Origin: Elusimicrobiota bacterium
Lineage (GTDB): Bacteria > Elusimicrobiota > Elusimicrobia > F11
DNA: 64,000 bases
Direction: 5' to 3'
Assembly: GCA_022072025.1 (NCBI GenBank)
Contig: JAJVIP010000010.1
Coordinates: forward strand, 114,050-178,049
Each line of letters opens with the position of its first letter. Within the stretch, counting starts at the first letter, position 1. Below, one piece after another: positions 61,010-64,000 of this stretch. The position numbers and the translations under genes were made by a program. The notes under the pieces were generated by a model. It was not told the DNA's origin and did not search any database. It saw only the letters and a program-made list of their open reading frames with translations.

Positions 61010-63991
61010 TCAGGCTTTGGATAGAACAGCGCGCCTCCTGGGCGCCAGGAGTTCCATCCCATTCCTAGAAAATGATACGTCGTTTTGGCGGGAAACATCC
61101 TGCGGAAAAAATTGTTTTGTCGAATGGAACTCTGCCCGGTTTGTTGGCACGGGGGCCCGCCAGTGGCTTTTCCCGTTAATTTGGCCGTTCAGGCTGCCGA
61201 TATTCAAAGATGAAACCCGGGGCAACTTTTCCCCAACATTTCCCCTAGATATTCCACCGTGCGTCGCTGACATGCCCGTGAAGAGTCCCAGAGAAATTAA
61301 TGTGAAAATTGACATAAAAGAAGGGCCAGAGGGACGGCCACCATTTTTCCTAGCTACGCCAGATTCAACTATATTCTCCAATTCCAGAGGCGTCGCTAAT
61401 TCTTTCATTGCTTGAATGGTTTCAAGAGAAAGCGAATTACGTTTTCCCTCATTAATTTCCTTGAACTGCCTTTGGAGAATTGTCCGCAGCCGCCTCTTGT
61501 TCAACTCAAATTCTGAAGGGCTCCAGCCGATGATGGCCGGCAGGTTCGGCTCATCTCCATAAAAATCCAGCTCGGTCTTATCGTAAAGACCCTGATTAAC
61601 AATCTTCTCACCTTCCTCTTTCTCTTCTCGAATCCACCACAACGGCTCTCTGTTTAAATATTCCAGCAAATGAAAGAAATGAATTCGCTGTTCATCTCGC
61701 GGACGAATGTCATCGGACAACCCTTCAAAATCTTCACCAGTAAATCCCTCCGGCGTTTGTACCCAACAATTAATATTTTCTTCTTGATGCACAATCAAAC
61801 TCATGAATTTCAGTTTATGAAAGAAGGCATTGGCATCCCCATGTCGAGTATCGACATACGAAACCAAATATGGATATTCAGCCGCCTTGTAAGTATCACG
61901 GATATTCTCAATTAGTTTTCTTCCTAGATTTTGTTTTTGAAAATCCGGACGCACGGCAATATTCGTGATAACCAGACGATCATCCTCTTTGTGATAAACC
62001 ACATAGCCGATTGTGACTCCGTTTTTTTGGGCAATGAGGCCTATGCTTTCACAAGCCCCATTGGACTTGAGTCTAATTTTCTTGAGAAACCGTTGTCTGT
62101 CCCAATGAAGGTGATTCCATCCATCCTTCGCATCGGGTTCTATGCCCACCACCTGTTCCAAATCATTTTCTTTCATGGTTCGAAACAACAAACCTATCTT
62201 GTCATTATTGGCTGAGGAATCGGCAAGGCGAGCCCACGGACCGCTCCATAAACGAACAGCGTCACTGATCAGGTGGGGCACCAAAGCGAAACCCATGGCC
62301 GATGGGGAAGTGATCCAGAAGGGGTGTATGGTGGCGTACAACAAGGCCACTATGACATGGTAAATGAAAACGTCAGCGACCGCTTCTTTGTTAAACGGGC
62401 CATAATCCTCCAAATAGATATGAGCAAGAAGAAAAATAAAACAACAAAGAATAATCCATGCCGGGCCCCCGCCATCCATCTGGCTCAGAAAAAGGATTCC
62501 TTCTAAGGGAACGGATAAAAAACCCACCCATTTCAATATTGATAAGGTATGCCGGCCCAAACGGGGTGATAAAAACGTCAATCCGTGTTTAATACGGTTG
62601 TAAAGTGGTGGAAGCATGAGAAAAAGATAAAGGAGCGAACTCGGCGGTAATAAAAAGTCCCCGGAATGATCGGCTGAATTTCCCGCCTGTGGGGTTGGTA
62701 TTTCTGGCACGATATTTTCTGCGGGATGACCCGGATTATTCTTGTCGATGTTGCCGCCGGTGGCGATCAAGATGGCGCGTTTAAAACCAGCCTCCTTCAA
62801 GGCCTTGCCATAAGTCAGAAGCGCCGCGGCGGGAAGCCCTGCGCTGTATTCAATGCTGGAATAATCCCCTACATCTGCGCGGGTCAACCGCGTTCCCTCA
62901 TGATATTGTGGCTTGTCGACCGTTAAGAGCGTTTCCTTATTTCTTTTCAAAATCTTGAGCGGTAGGGGTTCCACCTCTTTAACTGAGATCCCATCCTCAT
63001 CAGGGTTTTCGGGCAAGTTGTCACCCACCGGTTCTCCGGCCAACAGAGCCATGAGCATGGGTTTGACCTGTGTGGTTTCCACCGGAATCACACGGAATCT
63101 CAAGAACTCCCCCCGGAACCACGCGGACCAGGTCAATGACCGAAACGCCGACCAAATCGCTCCATAAAGTCCACCGGAACCCACCGGCACAAAAACCAGC
63201 GTGGGTTCCTCCGATTTTCCTTGGGATCGCAATTCACGAATGATCTCCAAAGCCGCCGTGGAATAGCCGGCCATAACCCACCAGCTTCCATGTTGAACAT
63301 GCAGGACCGCCGTTCCCATCTTCTTCTTATAGGCCAACACCTCATCATGTGCGTCGCCGTAATCTTTAAGCGGCACTCGTTCTCCATCCATCCTGCGGTC
63401 TTGACGAAGCTCCATCCCATAAAAATTCATTTTTTTCTGTTTCTCTATTGGGACCCCAGCGGCGGCGTAGACCACTCCTTTTAATTGACTGGTGTCCTCT
63501 GGATAAAGTCGTTTAAGCTGCTGGATCGCCCAGCCGACCGCCATTCCTTGATTGCCGGTGGATTCCACCACGATTTCTTTGACCTCTCTTCTCTCTTCCG
63601 GCGTCATCATCGCGAACCAGCGGAAAACTTGTGCGGACACCCGCGCTTTGAATGAGCCCACGGGATGCGTGTTTTCCATTTTTACCTTCACATCCATTTG
63701 CGACAGGTTGGAGAGCTGCGCGGCATTTTTGAGCAAAGTCTCCGGCAATGGCGCTTGTTTCAACAACCGTTCGGCTTCAAGCATCATTCCCATATGCACG
63801 TCGGGAGCGGTCAAGAAAGGGACGGAAACCGAGAGGGTCGCCAAAATATTCTCAACGACATTGCCCATGTGAAAAACCCACGATGGGTTTTCTGGGGCCG
63901 CGACCAGACTGCGAACCCGCAGTTGAATCCACATCTTATTTTTTAGGCCGCGCAAGATGAGCTGCTGGAACACCCGAGGCCAACGCGCCAT
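61010..63991 (-). CDS. PLP-dependent (threonine synthase-like)/membrane/GNAT fusion protein
   Basis: A 993-residue protein. Residues 60-430 are a fold-type II PLP enzyme: HPVGSFKARVSAQVF (likely PLP Lys115), VESTGNQGMAVGWA, and the Gly loop PVGSGGLYGA (about 269-278). Residues 450-590 hold several hydrophobic, membrane-spanning segments (LKWVGFLSVPLEGILFL; AWIILCCFIFLLAHIYL). Residues 600-735 are a GNAT acetyltransferase domain (IGYVVYHKEDDRLVITNIAV, then RPDFQKQNLGRKLI). The C-terminal 250 residues are mixed, with one hydrophobic stretch. I know no named enzyme with this layout; substrate unknown. The frame stays open to the window edge, so the true start may lie beyond 64000. Confidence 0.8.
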   Translation of the reverse strand: MARWPRVFQQLILRGLKNKMWIQLRVRSLVAAPENPSWVFHMGNVVENILATLSVSVPFLTAPDVHMGMMLEAERLLKQAPLPETLLKNAAQLSNLSQMDVKVKMENTHPVGSFKARVSAQVFRWFAMMTPEERREVKEIVVESTGNQGMAVGWAIQQLKRLYPEDTSQLKGVVYAAAGVPIEKQKKMNFYGMELRQDRRMDGERVPLKDYGDAHDEVLAYKKKMGTAVLHVQHGSWWVMAGYSTAALEIIRELRSQGKSEEPTLVFVPVGSGGLYGAIWSAFRSLTWSAWFRGEFLRFRVIPVETTQVKPMLMALLAGEPVGDNLPENPDEDGISVKEVEPLPLKILKRNKETLLTVDKPQYHEGTRLTRADVGDYSSIEYSAGLPAAALLTYGKALKEAGFKRAILIATGGNIDKNNPGHPAENIVPEIPTPQAGNSADHSGDFLLPPSSLLYLFLMLPPLYNRIKHGLTFLSPRLGRHTLSILKWVGFLSVPLEGILFLSQMDGGGPAWIILCCFIFLLAHIYLEDYGPFNKEAVADVFIYHVIVALLYATIHPFWITSPSAMGFALVPHLISDAVRLWSGPWARLADSSANNDKIGLLFRTMKENDLEQVVGIEPDAKDGWNHLHWDRQRFLKKIRLKSNGACESIGLIAQKNGVTIGYVVYHKEDDRLVITNIAVRPDFQKQNLGRKLIENIRDTYKAAEYPYLVSYVDTRHGDANAFFHKLKFMSLIVHQEENINCWVQTPEGFTGEDFEGLSDDIRPRDEQRIHFFHLLEYLNREPLWWIREEKEEGEKIVNQGLYDKTELDFYGDEPNLPAIIGWSPSEFELNKRRLRTILQRQFKEINEGKRNSLSLETIQAMKELATPLELENIVESGVARKNGGRPSGPSFMSIFTLISLGLFTGMSATHGGISRGNVGEKLPRVSSLNIGSLNGQINGKSHWRAPVPTNRAEFHSTKQFFPQDVSRQNDVSFSRNGMELLAPRRRAVLSKA

Positions 63992-64000
63992 ACGGTCAAA

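Noticed and set aside
1..64000. tRNA or rRNA genes
   Set aside because: No stretch with tRNA cloverleaf features or rRNA-like sequence was recognised by eye; a tRNA search program would be needed to exclude one fully.

Overview
The window looks like a chromosomal segment of a Gram-negative bacterium: it has two complete RND/adaptor/TolC tripartite pumps, which need an outer membrane. A resident siphovirus-like prophage fills most of it. I see no rRNA or tRNA gene and cannot name the species. The large PLP-enzyme/membrane/GNAT fusion at the right end and the many unrecognised small proteins suggest an uncultured candidate-phylum lineage (for example Omnitrophota-like), but that is only an inference.

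Left host region (1-10.7 kb). A tightly coupled leftward operon encodes a TetR repressor, TolC channel, lipoprotein adaptor, RND pump and a PII-like pump-associated protein, with a clean palindromic operator before the repressor. It is followed by the scar of a DoxX/rhodanese deletion, a peroxiredoxin and a DUF457 membrane hydrolase cut by the window edge. Next come a class III nucleotide cyclase gene with an unusual twin-hairpin/terminator leader, and a rightward four-gene operon of three unrecognised small proteins ending in a XerC/D-like tyrosine recombinase.

Copper region (10.8-20.6 kb). A rightward Csp-type copper-storage protein converges on a leftward operon: Cys-rich exported protein, TolC-type channel, CusB-like adaptor, CusA-like pump, a CorE-type ECF sigma factor with its own cysteine metal sensor, and a CopA-type P-ATPase with YHS and heavy-metal-binding domains. 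Together they would store cytosolic copper, pump it to the periplasm and export it, under a sigma factor that senses copper directly.

Prophage (about 20.6-59.5 kb). Most genes read leftward. From right to left: integrase and excisionase-like HTH; CI/ImmA immunity pair with divergent promoters; Cro-like gene; sigma-like regulator; RecB-like nuclease, Sak4-like ATPase, SF2 helicase and prim-pol/SF3 helicase; a striking nested inverted repeat; RusA; terminase; portal-MuF fusion; a two-domain Dam-type methyltransferase facing a rightward DUF262/HNH (GmrSD-like) gene; protease with a nested scaffold start; major capsid protein; three fibre/FN3-type proteins; connectors, tail tube, tape measure and tail-tip proteins; amidase and holin-like protein. 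The structural, replication, immunity and integration modules all look intact, so the prophage may be functional.

Right host region (59.5-64 kb). A HEPN-motif/zinc-ribbon protein lies beside the integrase (prophage cargo or host). It is followed by a 2[4Fe-4S] ferredoxin with an altered first motif and by the large PLP-enzyme/GNAT fusion, whose true start may lie beyond the window. I could not establish the prophage att sites.
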